A stretch of 24,983 nt of DNA from a virus. The translations under genes were made by a program, and so were the position numbers. Positions 1-9,246 of the stretch are shown here, piece by piece. How positions within the stretch are numbered: position 1 is the stretch's first letter; every line of letters starts with the position of its first letter. The notes below the pieces were generated by a model that worked only from the letters and a program-made list of their open reading frames with translations, made no database searches and was not told the origin of the DNA. Where the stretch lies: positions 1-24,983 of the IMG/VR virus record IMGVR_UViG_3300015360_000186; one strand, written 5' to 3'.

Positions 1-737
1 GATAGGTACTCTAGGACTAGATCAGACCCAGATATACTGCCTTGGAACTCTATACCAGAGGCTCCTGGGGATGTACTAGCTACGGATACATCTACAAGTG
101 TTCCATCCGTAGACATGAATATTTGACCTGTTTCATGTGTAGCTCCTCTAGTAATAGAGAAGTTTATAATCATGTGCTCACTGCCAGCATAGGGTACAGA
201 GAAGATCTCTCCGACAAAATTATTAATGATATCAAGAGCTTGGATAGAACCAAGTTCCCAGAAGCTAGAGCCGTTAAATAGTCTAACAACATTATTAACC
301 TTCCACTCAGTACCATCAAACTGTGCTGTCTGATTGGCAAAGAAGGCTCCTTTTGTAGCTGTGACCATATCTCCGTCTGTTGGGTCTTCGTCTAATGTAG
401 AGCTAGGGCCAAAGAAGTCTTGTGCACTCCAGGCTGCGTTAACTCCAATACCAGAGAGTAGATAAACCCTGTTATTTCCACTATTTAGGTTAGTGAACAA
501 GATTAGATCCCCGTTTGAGGCTACTACATCGTCAATAGTGATAGATGGTCCTGAGGGTAGTGATGTTGATACTGGGTCAATGAAAGTTACTTTAATGTGG
601 CGAGGTGGGTTGTTTTCTAAGAATAGAAGACGTGCATCGCTATCATTTACAGCAGCTTCAATTTCAGTCCAGATCGTCTCTATTTGTGTGAAATATGGAT
701 CTAGATTCTCAGGAATTCTTGTAATTATTAGGCTCAT
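1..737 (-). CDS. Tail fibre-like / baseplate-distal protein, partial (C-terminus off the left edge)
   Basis: The reverse frame is open from an ATG at 737 to the window edge (245 codons, no stop). It starts MSLIITRIPENLDPYF. A GGGGGA site lies about 8 nt upstream and the ATG overlaps the stop of the J-like gene (TAATG), indicating translational coupling. The middle resembles modules common in phage fibre and structural proteins: DDVVASNGDLILFTN, then a Trp-containing FDGTEWKVNNVVRLFNG stretch. The visible end (DGTLVDVSVASTSPGASGIE) resembles beta-rich fibre domains. Position directly after the baseplate J gene is where fibre genes usually lie. I infer a fibre or fibre-attachment protein; the receptor-binding part, if any, is not visible. 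Confidence 0.72.
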   Translation of the reverse strand, partial: MSLIITRIPENLDPYFTQIETIWTEIEAAVNDSDARLLFLENNPPRHIKVTFIDPVSTSLPSGPSITIDDVVASNGDLILFTNLNSGNNRVYLLSGIGVNAAWSAQDFFGPSSTLDEDPTDGDMVTATKGAFFANQTAQFDGTEWKVNNVVRLFNGSSFWELGSIQALDIINNFVGEIFSVPYAGSEHMIINFSITRGATHETGQIFMSTDGTLVDVSVASTSPGASGIEFQGSISGSDLVLEYL

Positions 738-3430
738 TAAGAAGTTCCCCCGATAGCATTAATCACTAGATCTGTGTCTGTGTCGATCTGCAGAATCTGA
801 ATATCTGAAGGAATAAGGTCTCCAACTAATTCAGATACATTAAAATGGAACTCATCTCCATTTTCGCCGTTAGAATCTATTACGGTAGAAAACACAATCG
901 TCTCAGCGTCATCTTCATAGTTAAAAGATACTTCAAACTCATCATCATGTGATGGAGCATTTGGAAGTCCATCCACGGTAAAGTGTCCTGTGGCCGAGAC
1001 GTAATCATTTACTCTTCTGACAATGCCTTCATTACTTCCCGTCAGGAATTTAACGACAGATCCATTGTAGTAATCATCTCCCTTTCCAATGAGTAGAGAC
1101 GACTCAAACTCCGTACTTGTTGCGGGGAATAAAGATGTGTTCACCGCAGAATCAGATCCCATTATATACTTTGGAGAACATATATAAGCGTCTGAAGCTG
1201 AAGGTTCTGTAGTGATAGAGCTAGGTCCACCAAGAGTAAATATACCCGATACTCCAGTGTAGTCTAGAACGGTAGTCACTTCGTACTGTCCATTTCCATC
1301 AGTTAAGATATATTGGTATCCATTAAACGCATCATCAGCGTATACGCCAGCTAGAGCTGAATCGGTCACACTATTGAGTGTTCCACTTCCGTAGGTATAG
1401 GAAGTAATCGTACCCGTAGTTGCTGGTGCTGTGTTAGCCAGTGGGTTAGTGCCAAACTGATTTGTTTCAGGTCGGTAGATTCTATACTCATCTCCCGCAG
1501 AAGTCACTGCGCCTAGTCCACTTGCTACTGAGACCGAGCTTCCAGTATTGGCTACAATATTAAAGACATCGCTTCTTAATGTATTTGGATTTAATTTATA
1601 GCCGACTAATCTCTCTACTACTTCATAAGCACCATCAGCTGGAGTTCCAGCGGTTACAGTAATTGTGTCTTGTGTGTTAGACGCAATGAGGAAGAACGTT
1701 CCTGCAGAATCAATAAGAGTCTGTCCAGCAAATACGTTAGGCTGGAAATATTGATTAGAGTCTTGTAAGAAAGTTGACCCTGCATCTGTACTTGTGCCAG
1801 ACTCTAATGTTAGATCTAGGTTTGGGTCGGTAATAGTTGTGTCATTTAATGTAGCAGAGTTTCCGATAATACCTTTTTGTAAAATATAGTCAGTATCTGT
1901 GTGCATGAAAATCTTATACTCATAGTTCCTGGCTGGATTTCTGATGACAGTCCCTCTGGAACTCAGGTGTGCGGTACCGGCATTTGAATCAAGTAATTCA
2001 TACATAGCTGGCTTTAGAGTAAATTTGTTTATCTTAACTTTACTTATTCCTGCAACACTCTCTAGATATTCATTGAAGTCGAATAAGTCGCTGTCAAACC
2101 CAGTTGATTTTAATAAAACTGGGCGGCCAAATTCCATATTATCAAAGTCAAATAAATCGTTTACGGCCGATGTAATAGCTATGACAACTTCAGACTGTTT
2201 GGATGTATCTTCAACAAAAACTTTCAGGGAGATTTGAACTGGCTGGTATATTGGGTCTTTAGCAAAAATAGTTGTCTTTGCCATTTTTTTATCGTCAAAG
2301 AAAGCAACTACGGAATTCTTGAGCGTGGTGCTTGGGAATCCGCCACCGTCTGGGGCAACATGTATTACTACATCAAAGTTACCTTCACCGGCTCTTGCCA
2401 GAGCCTTTGCTACTCCTGTAACAGTCTTAGCTAGAATAGAGTGGTCCATCAAAGACACGGCTCTATTTAGAGCGGATAGGCTGGCTGGAGCATTAATCTT
2501 TATTTCTTCTAGAGACTCTTTAGGGCCACCCCCAGTCATTGGGGAATCATTAGATACAGCCAGTACTCCAGTTCTAGAACTGATTAGTTGTATTACTGTG
2601 TCAATATTTAAGTTGCCATTATTTTGTAGAGCTCTCTGATCTTCATCAGCAAGTACTCTATAGGTAGCGTGGATCACTGATCCATCTCCTGGTATTACTC
2701 CAAACTCGCCATTTCCAAATGTAATGACGGTCTCATCAGAATCGCTGGTCCTACTCGTATAAACTTTGTCTGTAGATTGGGCTGTAGATAGTGTTGTGGT
2801 AACGTCATATAAGTCACCGTCAACTGTAACAACTAATTCACTATTGTCATTAATCTCGGCTATAGTCCTAGATAAAATTACATTCTTTCTACTCAGTGTG
2901 TATGATTGGAAAGGCGAGCCGCTGCCTATAGCTAGAGGGCCAATTCCAGAAGTAGTTTCTGCAATTGTTTCACCTTCTGTTACATCGAGCGTAATATTCG
3001 CTGTATTAAATAAAATGCTCTCAGAGTCGTTAGTTTCAAAAATAATTCCGTTGCCGTTACTTACTTGAAATCCTTTGAGTAGTGGAGTTCCATAATCAAA
3101 CGTGCCCACATCTAGAGATAATGTTATTTCTCCTGTGGCTGGGCTAGGATTTCCAGGAAAATAATTAATCAGTGCCGCTAATTCAATGGCAGCTTGGCGA
3201 TCTTTTGTAGTAGACAGAAAATTATCTTGTGTTTGTCTGTCAATATAAAAGTGTAAGTTATCTCCAAGATACGCTACAATTTCTGCGATTGCAGCAGCGA
3301 AAGAACCTTCGTTATAGTCACTCCAAATGTCCGAGAAGTTAGCTTGACTATACTCGAAAAACGCTTGTCTTAGCCCTTGGAAATCACGAGTGCTTAAGTT
3401 TACTTCAGAATTTAATATTAAATTTGACAT
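737..3430 (-). CDS. Baseplate wedge protein, J / T4 gp6-like
   Basis: An 897-residue protein. The N-terminal ~95 residues have the pattern of gp6/J-like wedge proteins in myoviruses: FQGLRQAFFEYSQANF, DYNEGSFAAAIAEIVAYLGD, FYIDRQTQDNFL, then AAIELAALINYFPG. The central part (ALNRAVSLMDHSILAKTVTG to about residue 480) fits the Baseplate_J core. The last ~120 residues contain DDYYNGSVVKFLTGSNEGIVRRVNDY, a beta module repeated in many phage structural proteins. J proteins form the wedges that surround the hub and transmit the contraction signal to the sheath. It lies 2 nt after the gp25-like gene, the standard order. It is longer than P2 J (about 300 aa) and nearer T4 gp6 in size. Confidence 0.9.
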   Translation of the reverse strand: MSNLILNSEVNLSTRDFQGLRQAFFEYSQANFSDIWSDYNEGSFAAAIAEIVAYLGDNLHFYIDRQTQDNFLSTTKDRQAAIELAALINYFPGNPSPATGEITLSLDVGTFDYGTPLLKGFQVSNGNGIIFETNDSESILFNTANITLDVTEGETIAETTSGIGPLAIGSGSPFQSYTLSRKNVILSRTIAEINDNSELVVTVDGDLYDVTTTLSTAQSTDKVYTSRTSDSDETVITFGNGEFGVIPGDGSVIHATYRVLADEDQRALQNNGNLNIDTVIQLISSRTGVLAVSNDSPMTGGGPKESLEEIKINAPASLSALNRAVSLMDHSILAKTVTGVAKALARAGEGNFDVVIHVAPDGGGFPSTTLKNSVVAFFDDKKMAKTTIFAKDPIYQPVQISLKVFVEDTSKQSEVVIAITSAVNDLFDFDNMEFGRPVLLKSTGFDSDLFDFNEYLESVAGISKVKINKFTLKPAMYELLDSNAGTAHLSSRGTVIRNPARNYEYKIFMHTDTDYILQKGIIGNSATLNDTTITDPNLDLTLESGTSTDAGSTFLQDSNQYFQPNVFAGQTLIDSAGTFFLIASNTQDTITVTAGTPADGAYEVVERLVGYKLNPNTLRSDVFNIVANTGSSVSVASGLGAVTSAGDEYRIYRPETNQFGTNPLANTAPATTGTITSYTYGSGTLNSVTDSALAGVYADDAFNGYQYILTDGNGQYEVTTVLDYTGVSGIFTLGGPSSITTEPSASDAYICSPKYIMGSDSAVNTSLFPATSTEFESSLLIGKGDDYYNGSVVKFLTGSNEGIVRRVNDYVSATGHFTVDGLPNAPSHDDEFEVSFNYEDDAETIVFSTVIDSNGENGDEFHFNVSELVGDLIPSDIQILQIDTDTDLVINAIGGTS

Positions 3431-3432
3431 AA

Positions 3433-3828
3433 TTAATCCAGGTAAAATGGGAAAACAAGATTTTGTTCTACGTTTTCCGGTATTACAGTAAAGCTGATTT
3501 TAATAAAAACAACTCGTTCATTATTTGGTGACGATTCCACGTTTACTTGTAGGTCTGAAATTCTCGGTTCCCCAGTTTCCACAGTCCTGAGGATCTCTTG
3601 GGCTAGTAATGACCTTAGCTGGGGGCTATTAGATTCATGTTTAAAGTCCATCAATCTAGACCCAATAAGTGGGCTATGGACTCTTTCGCCGATCCTAGTA
3701 TGTAGCAAGAAGATTATAGAGTCTCTGACCTGGTCAGTATTGTCTCTGTTTTTAGAGAAATCGCCGTCTTTTCCAACACTTAGCGGGTATTTGAGACCTC
3801 TCCCTAAAAAAGCTTTGCTTATTGACAT
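3433..3828 (-). CDS. Baseplate wedge protein, gp25 / GpW family
   Basis: A 131-residue protein from the preferred start, matching the gp25-like family: RDSIIFLLHTRIGERVHSPLIGSRL, then RSLLAQEILRTVETGEPRI and a beta-strand C-terminus. The family links baseplate wedges to the first sheath ring. An upstream in-frame ATG at 3840 would add MESI, but that ATG has no clear ribosome site, whereas GGAG lies 6 nt before the ATG at 3828 (MSISKAF). I therefore prefer 3828. Its neighbours are the spike-lysozyme upstream and the J-like wedge downstream, the usual T4/P2 arrangement. Confidence 0.9.
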   Translation of the reverse strand: MSISKAFLGRGLKYPLSVGKDGDFSKNRDNTDQVRDSIIFLLHTRIGERVHSPLIGSRLMDFKHESNSPQLRSLLAQEILRTVETGEPRISDLQVNVESSPNNERVVFIKISFTVIPENVEQNLVFPFYLD

Positions 3829-3854
3829 TATACTCTCCATTCTACCATATATTA

Positions 3855-5003
3855 CTACTTTACTTTGCTGATATCGCTCAATTGCCCTGACCCCATGGAT
3901 GATGTCGGAGGTGATGTAGTGGTTGTAGGGCCCGGACTTCCTGGAATATAATTATGAACATGGGAATTAAAAAGGCTCTTGAAGCTATCCCCTAAAACGA
4001 TTGGCTCTGTTGCGCCTTCACCTAGTTCTATGGCTTCTGCATCTAGGATGATTTTGTTGCCATCCTTACGTAAGATTATCTTAATGGGGGGGTCTGAGGA
4101 CTCTGAGGCGGCACTTGGGCTGTTCCAAAGAGCCAGTTCTCGGGCTCTCCGAGCCACTAACCCCCTTGAAACTACCCCGCGTGCTAGCCTCCAGCTAGCG
4201 AATTCAGCGGCAGACTGGGTATACTTACCCGCATTAAGTAACTTAAGTTGGTTACTTTCCGCAAAGTTTGGAATTCCGATATTATATACCAGAGACATTA
4301 GAGCATTGAACTGGTTCTGGTTTAACGGTACTTTCACCAGAGCTGATAGAGATGTCTCGAAGTCTGTCTTATCTACAGCAAACAAATCATCTGCTTGGGT
4401 TTCGTCAATAACCTGTCCTTCGTATACATCTGGCCCGGTGTGGCCATATCCAATTGTCCATACATCCTTAATAGTGGCTCCGGTTTTCGGGTGAACCCCT
4501 ACAGTGAGCTGGTATGCATTTAGCTTCAAACCACCCTCTTCTAGTTTCATAAATGCTTCGCCTTTAGCATCTAGTGTAGCAGGGCCTGGTACTAGAACAT
4601 TGGCAGTGGTATTAGTTCCCTTGATTTGAATGTGTATTTCATTGATGGAATCATCGAGGCTTACTTCTAAATTATTGGCAGTTTTAATGCTTCTATTTAG
4701 AGGGGAGGCATTCTTAGCGGACACATGGGGCTCAGAAGACTTCAAGAACGATCCTATATAGATAGGAGAATTGGGATCTCCTTCCTCAAATGCAATCCAT
4801 ACTTGAGACCCTACTGTTGGTACAGTAAATACTTCGTTACTAGGAAAGGAAGGTTCTGCCCAAGTAGGGTGTACTTGTTGGTTCCAAATAGTTGGAATCT
4901 TTACTTTAATTCTGCCTCTGGACTCTGGGTCTGTATTAACAGCCACTAGTCCCTTGTAGAGCCCGAATAAATATCTTCTGCCTTCTTGTCTTATCCCAGC
5001 CAT
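3855..5003 (-). CDS. Baseplate central spike with embedded lysozyme domain (gp5/GpV-like)
   Basis: A 382-residue fusion. Residues ~12-90 are an OB-fold like the gp5/GpV spike N-terminus (LYKGLVAVNTDPESRGRI, WIAFEEGDPNSPIYIGSF). Residues ~150-295 are a GH24 lysozyme: Glu155/156 in EEGGLKLNAY, then VWTIGYGHT (Thr183, His188), then the helical part QFNALMSLVYNIG and ARRARELALW. Residues ~305-382 form a beta tail with a His-rich FNSHVHNYIPG turn and Pro/Thr-rich end. The role is to pierce the envelope and locally cut peptidoglycan during injection, as T4 gp5 does. The usual catalytic Asp position after AY is Leu166; a ~10-residue insertion precedes WTIG and Asp180 might substitute. AAAGG precedes the ATG. 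Confidence 0.88.
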   Translation of the reverse strand: MAGIRQEGRRYLFGLYKGLVAVNTDPESRGRIKVKIPTIWNQQVHPTWAEPSFPSNEVFTVPTVGSQVWIAFEEGDPNSPIYIGSFLKSSEPHVSAKNASPLNRSIKTANNLEVSLDDSINEIHIQIKGTNTTANVLVPGPATLDAKGEAFMKLEEGGLKLNAYQLTVGVHPKTGATIKDVWTIGYGHTGPDVYEGQVIDETQADDLFAVDKTDFETSLSALVKVPLNQNQFNALMSLVYNIGIPNFAESNQLKLLNAGKYTQSAAEFASWRLARGVVSRGLVARRARELALWNSPSAASESSDPPIKIILRKDGNKIILDAEAIELGEGATEPIVLGDSFKSLFNSHVHNYIPGSPGPTTTTSPPTSSMGSGQLSDISKVK

Positions 5004-5005
5004 GG

Positions 5006-6523
5006 TTACCGGCCTTTCGCCACATCAGGTATTATACGGCCTAGTTTATTAGGCTTTTTCTGTTGTGTCTTGTTAATTTTCTGTTGAAATTTCTTAATGT
5101 CTGATCTAAAGAATGGGTTTTCTGGTGACGCAGCCATTAATTTTAACGTAGTAAAGTAATTATTCGGGGTAATATCGTGTTCCACTGACTGTACATACCA
5201 AGTGCCACTGTAGTTTTTGGGCATATTACCGGCTATGTTAACTAAATTACCATGTCGTATCAATGGGTTACCGAAAATCTTTACAGTTGCAGTGGTCTCT
5301 TTCAGCGTCAAATCAGTAAGTTTTTGTCTCAAGATAGCCTGGCCTGCTTTTTCCATTGCTGAAGGTGAAGGCTGTTGTAGAATTGTAGATACTTCTTGCT
5401 GTGTGAAAAATGAGGGTTTGCTAAAGAAAGTCTCAACTCGTTCACTTATGATAGCATCATTTAAAACTTCCTCTGCTTTTCCAATTGGTATGTTCAATTG
5501 TTTTGAGTATTCTGTGGACAGAGGAGCCGGTCTAAAAGGGACAGTCGGCTGTCCTGAATCGATATCTAGTGATATAAGTAAAATCTGGCTCAACTCACTA
5601 GCTAAAACTTGGCTGACATCTACGACTCCCGTTCTTTTATCTTGTGTAGGGACCTTATAGGCAACACCTTCTACTGCAAGTTTTCTCTGAATCGACATAT
5701 CTAACAACGGGACCACTCTTAAATCTTCCTTAGACTTTACATCAAATACGGTTTTATCAGAACCTCTTAATATTGTAGCGGCAATTTTATCTCTTGAAGG
5801 CATCTTCCGAGCTCCGAAAAATAAGCGTCGGTTTTCGACATAAAAAACACTGCCCGTTTCTTCGGCAAGATATTTGAGGTATGAGGCTAAAGACTCTCTG
5901 GGAATAGCTAAGTTTCCGCCTAGTTCAACAATTGTATTACCTTGCGCGTCTTCGAAAATAACTCTTCCCGATTCATCTAACTCAAGGCCCCCAATGCGGG
6001 CAATTTCCATGAGTGCGGCTTTAAAAGGTGTTTTCTCAGCAGCACCAGCTCCTCTTCCATCAGATAGTTTAGTGTCTAACAGTATGGATGTTATGAATCT
6101 GTCTAAATCAGCAGACCGATCATACGCTGTAACAGTCAAGGTACTCATTGATGAATTAAACTTGGGCTCTATCTTAACAATTCTGAATTCTCTTTCCACT
6201 AAGTCTGGTTGGACTTTTTGGCCCTTGTCGCCAATGATCCATCCATACCTTATATACAAGAGGTCATCCACTTCAATTTCCTTGCTATCACTTAAAAAGC
6301 CTTGAAGCTCGGGGACTTGATCGATGAAGGTAAAGGATACTATATCTTTTCTACCCTTACGATTTTTGTCGATATCATCTCCATCGCTTTCTTCGAAACG
6401 AAAATTTACCAGACGGGTATCTAAGATTGATCCACCAGAGCCCCCAAAGATATGTGACTTTCTAATATTTTTAGAATTAGTACTCGCATTTTTTCCAATT
6501 AATAATTCTAAATATGGTCTCAT
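5006..6523 (-). CDS. Baseplate hub protein, GpD / gp27-like
   Basis: A 505-residue protein with the features of phage GpD/VgrG-N-like hub proteins: an N-terminal beta domain (SFTFIDQVPELQGFLSDSKE, LLYIRYGWIIGDKG, FRIVKIEPKF, LTVTAYDRSADLDRF), a second domain with ESLASYLKYLAEETGSVFYVENRRLFFG, and a C-terminal strand pattern (LIRHGNLVNIAG, YSGTWYVQSVEHDITPNNYFTTLKL). The trimeric hub caps the tube and holds the spike. It is coupled to the LysM-like gene upstream (TAATG) and lies 2 nt before the spike gene, so hub and spike are co-translated partners. The C-terminus is Lys-rich. Confidence 0.87.
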   Translation of the reverse strand: MRPYLELLIGKNASTNSKNIRKSHIFGGSGGSILDTRLVNFRFEESDGDDIDKNRKGRKDIVSFTFIDQVPELQGFLSDSKEIEVDDLLYIRYGWIIGDKGQKVQPDLVEREFRIVKIEPKFNSSMSTLTVTAYDRSADLDRFITSILLDTKLSDGRGAGAAEKTPFKAALMEIARIGGLELDESGRVIFEDAQGNTIVELGGNLAIPRESLASYLKYLAEETGSVFYVENRRLFFGARKMPSRDKIAATILRGSDKTVFDVKSKEDLRVVPLLDMSIQRKLAVEGVAYKVPTQDKRTGVVDVSQVLASELSQILLISLDIDSGQPTVPFRPAPLSTEYSKQLNIPIGKAEEVLNDAIISERVETFFSKPSFFTQQEVSTILQQPSPSAMEKAGQAILRQKLTDLTLKETTATVKIFGNPLIRHGNLVNIAGNMPKNYSGTWYVQSVEHDITPNNYFTTLKLMAASPENPFFRSDIKKFQQKINKTQQKKPNKLGRIIPDVAKGR

Positions 6524-6852
6524 TATCTTAGTGACTCAAAATCATTCTTAAGCGATGGCAGTATTGAGTTAAATAGTGTTTGTGGGGAAGGGACGATTAT
6601 AGTATCTAAGCTTTTTAATTCTTCAAACGGCAGTTTTAAATTGTTGAATTCTGCTATAACCCAATCATAGTGTGAGGTGCCATAAAGGTTGAAGCTCAAG
6701 GTATCTAATCGATCAGAGTCTTTTAGTCTGATAGTTATATTATCAGGATAGTCCGTTTTTTGAATTACCTTGAAATAAGGGATTCGCACGACAGGGCCGT
6801 CTTGTTCAAGCGGTTTATACTGATACCGACTGCCTCCAAATATAAGTGCCAT
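6523..6852 (-). CDS. LysM-like baseplate protein (GpX / gp53-like)
   Basis: A 109-residue protein. The segment LDTLSFNLYGTSHYDWVIAEFNNL followed by LKSLDTIIVPSP is typical of the LysM-like tail protein X and T4 gp53 group, where a LysM-type fold clamps hub and wedge parts together. It overlaps the genes on both sides by TAATG and lies between the tube adaptor and the hub, where gpX-type proteins occur in P2, Mu and eCIS clusters. Assignment to gp53 or gpX specifically cannot be made from sequence alone. Confidence 0.78.
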   Translation of the reverse strand: MALIFGGSRYQYKPLEQDGPVVRIPYFKVIQKTDYPDNITIRLKDSDRLDTLSFNLYGTSHYDWVIAEFNNLKLPFEELKSLDTIIVPSPQTLFNSILPSLKNDFESLR

Positions 6853-7517
6853 TAAAATCTCCCGAATTGATTGTTCTTGCCTACTTGAAATAAGGTAATT
6901 TGAACTTCGGCAAACATTGTTCTGAGTTGTTGGTCCCAGAATTTTTTGTTTACTTGTATATTTTCTATGTAAAAATTCATCCCTTCATACACAGGGTATC
7001 CAAGTAACTTAACTGGTGAATGTGTAGTATTTCCATCTTTAGGAACTTGCATTTTAAACAGGTCTGAAATTTGTTTGTCTACGTTTAGGTAGTTTGTACT
7101 TTGCTGTGGAGTTGGGTACTCTGGTTTACTCGATATACTACCTATTACATCCTGGATAGTCTGTATGCCTCTTATTATATTGGCTGAAAACGGCACCAAA
7201 GATGTTGCAGCAGATATGAAAGTGCTTGAGTTTCCACCAGAAAAGTTTAACCCTGCTGTACCTGGCTTTGCCATCCCATGAAGCAGTAGAGTAAAAGTCA
7301 CAGTCCGGCCCTTTGTTCCAGATACAATAGATCTTGGCAAGTTGTTGTTTATCAGTTGAACTTTATCTATGTTCAACGCAACTGACTCACTGATAGACTC
7401 TGGGTTAATAGAGCAAACAATTGATAAAGCACTCGGGTCTTTTTGAGTTATATCTGACAAGGGTACTTGTTGAATCGTCACTTTGTTTGCAGGATATTTT
7501 GTAAAATCGTATGCCAT
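6852..7517 (-). CDS. Baseplate hub/tube adaptor-like protein
   Basis: A 221-residue protein with no motif I recognise with certainty. The N-terminal pattern (SIVCSINPESISESVALNIDK, GTKGRTVTFTLLLHGM) and the end (FYIENIQVNKKFWDQQLRTMFAEVQITLFQV) resemble the proteins preceding the LysM/hub genes in contractile injection systems (Afp7/PVC7, XkdP group), which adapt the tube to the hub. The central ~60 residues (about 90-150) are a Ser/Ala-rich insert of low complexity. The gene lies just downstream of the tape measure and is coupled to the LysM-like gene by TAATG. The functional call rests mainly on position. Confidence 0.6.
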   Translation of the reverse strand: MAYDFTKYPANKVTIQQVPLSDITQKDPSALSIVCSINPESISESVALNIDKVQLINNNLPRSIVSGTKGRTVTFTLLLHGMAKPGTAGLNFSGGNSSTFISAATSLVPFSANIIRGIQTIQDVIGSISSKPEYPTPQQSTNYLNVDKQISDLFKMQVPKDGNTTHSPVKLLGYPVYEGMNFYIENIQVNKKFWDQQLRTMFAEVQITLFQVGKNNQFGRF

Positions 7518-7525
7518 ATTACCTC

Positions 7526-9232
7526 TTAGGGCGCTAGGATAAATCCGAGTCGTTCAGTCTCTGTCTTATTTATTTGGTTAACTGTGTTTGAGACAACCTT
7601 ACCATCAAGCATGACGTTATTATTTATGTCAATAGGTCTGTTGCCTAGTTTATTAAGATCCTGGCGCATTTCTTGAAAAGAATCTACTAAATCTAGTAGA
7701 CTACTGTTCATTGAACTTTCTCCAGAAACTCTTGTCATTGAAGAAGTTTCTTGCTGTACAGGCAGGGTATTCTTCTGAAGTTGTTCTCCAGAGTCTGTTA
7801 GGCCACTTAATCCAGCAAATGTTAGGCCGAATCCGCCGAGAGCTCCTGCAATAGCTCCTGGGATACCGCCCAGAGCAAATCCCGCTACGGCCCCTACAAT
7901 TCCTGAAATTAAAGAAACAATGAGGATTAAAGAGTTTATAATTGTCCCTAGAGTAACCCCTAGCATTTTAGCCCCTTGTCCAAATCTATCCATAAAGTGG
8001 GGGAGTTCATTTATTGATAGTAAAAGCCCTAAGATTCCGCCCAGTGCAAGTCCAAGTAGTGCAATACTGGCTGGATTAGTGGCTGCCTGTAGTATTTTTA
8101 AATTTAATGCGAAAAGGCCCGTTGCTGAGCTTGCAGCAGCCAGTCCAGTAGTCAGTTTTCCTACAGATAGGCCGAGGAGTGCTACTGATGACGCCCCGAA
8201 AATTATTAAGCCGAATACACCTAAAAGTGCTCCCCCAAATAATGTAGTCAGTACAATTCCAGTAGTAAAATTTGGGAATGCTGCAATAAATTTTACTAGG
8301 CCAAGTCCGATTTGTACTACGATCTTTAAAACGGAACTGGCTATTTTTGCAAGACTGACAAATGTTTTGTTTAAAGCTGCAATAAATTTTTCGTCGTCTT
8401 TAAGCTTTGTGAGCTCTGCTCCTAAAGTCTGGAATACAGGGGTAAGACTCTCTAGAGCAGGTAAGAATGCTCTGTTTATTAAATCCTGTAAGTTTTGGAA
8501 AGCTCTAGTGGCAATAAACACGAAACTTCCACCTAGGCCCTCTGGACCGAAGATGCCGCCAAATCTTTGATCTAAAAATCCTAGTACTATATTAAATTTT
8601 TCAGCATCATTCGCTGCGGAGGAAAATGCATCTTTAATGGATTGTGGCACAGTTGTATTTAATAGTCTATTAACAGAACTTAAGTCCTGAAATATGTTCG
8701 CAATACTGGCCAGTGCTCTAGGACGTTCAATTGAGGATAGGGAGGAAATAGCCGCAGCAATATTTACAATCCCTGAATTCTGTGCGCCCTTTACTTTTTT
8801 GAAAACTTGGTCGGCAGTTAGACCTACTCCAAGTAATCTTCTGGACATATCAACAATTGATTGTGTAGATAGGTCCGTAGATGTAGCAAGGCGATTAACT
8901 TCTTGTTTTGCAAAAGTGAACGATTTTCCTGTAGCAACCCTTAAGAAGGCCAGAGATTTCTCAAACTCTCCTGCAGATTTTACACCAGCAGTGAAGGCAC
9001 CGACTATCCCTCCTACGATTCCAAAACCCAAAGAGGCGAAAGTAGTTGCAAATTTAGTTATGACGAATAGTGATGATTGTATGGCTAATAAACTACCCAG
9101 AGATCCCTCAGAGGATCTTTTCAGCCTGTCTACAGCATTGGAGGCATTCCCCAGTGCGCGAGCGGCTTGGTTGGCAGCTTGGTTTACGTTGCCATTAATA
9201 GTAATATTTATACCAAGCTCTAGATTTTCCAC
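7526..9232 (-). CDS. Tail tape measure protein
   Basis: A 568-residue, Ala/Gly/Leu-rich protein between the tail chaperones and the baseplate genes, the fixed position of tape measures. It has an amphipathic N-terminus (NQAARALGNASNAVDRLKR), hydrophobic stretches at residues ~55-84, 300-355, 385-408 and 425-475 able to form membrane helices, and a polar C-terminus. The protein spans the tube lumen and sets tail length; by the rule of thumb of about 0.15 nm per residue it predicts a tail near 85 nm, short for a myovirus. The start codon is GTG, with an AGGTG-like site 8 nt upstream. Some homologues help DNA cross the inner membrane; the hydrophobic segments would allow this. Confidence 0.88.
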   Translation of the reverse strand: MENLELGINITINGNVNQAANQAARALGNASNAVDRLKRSSEGSLGSLLAIQSSLFVITKFATTFASLGFGIVGGIVGAFTAGVKSAGEFEKSLAFLRVATGKSFTFAKQEVNRLATSTDLSTQSIVDMSRRLLGVGLTADQVFKKVKGAQNSGIVNIAAAISSLSSIERPRALASIANIFQDLSSVNRLLNTTVPQSIKDAFSSAANDAEKFNIVLGFLDQRFGGIFGPEGLGGSFVFIATRAFQNLQDLINRAFLPALESLTPVFQTLGAELTKLKDDEKFIAALNKTFVSLAKIASSVLKIVVQIGLGLVKFIAAFPNFTTGIVLTTLFGGALLGVFGLIIFGASSVALLGLSVGKLTTGLAAASSATGLFALNLKILQAATNPASIALLGLALGGILGLLLSINELPHFMDRFGQGAKMLGVTLGTIINSLILIVSLISGIVGAVAGFALGGIPGAIAGALGGFGLTFAGLSGLTDSGEQLQKNTLPVQQETSSMTRVSGESSMNSSLLDLVDSFQEMRQDLNKLGNRPIDINNNVMLDGKVVSNTVNQINKTETERLGFILAP

Positions 9233-9246
9233 TTTTGATACACCTG

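Noticed and set aside
3979-4494. Plus-strand 171-codon frame opposite the spike gene
   Set aside because: Antisense shadow of a well-supported GH24/OB-fold gene; low-complexity Ser/Leu content.
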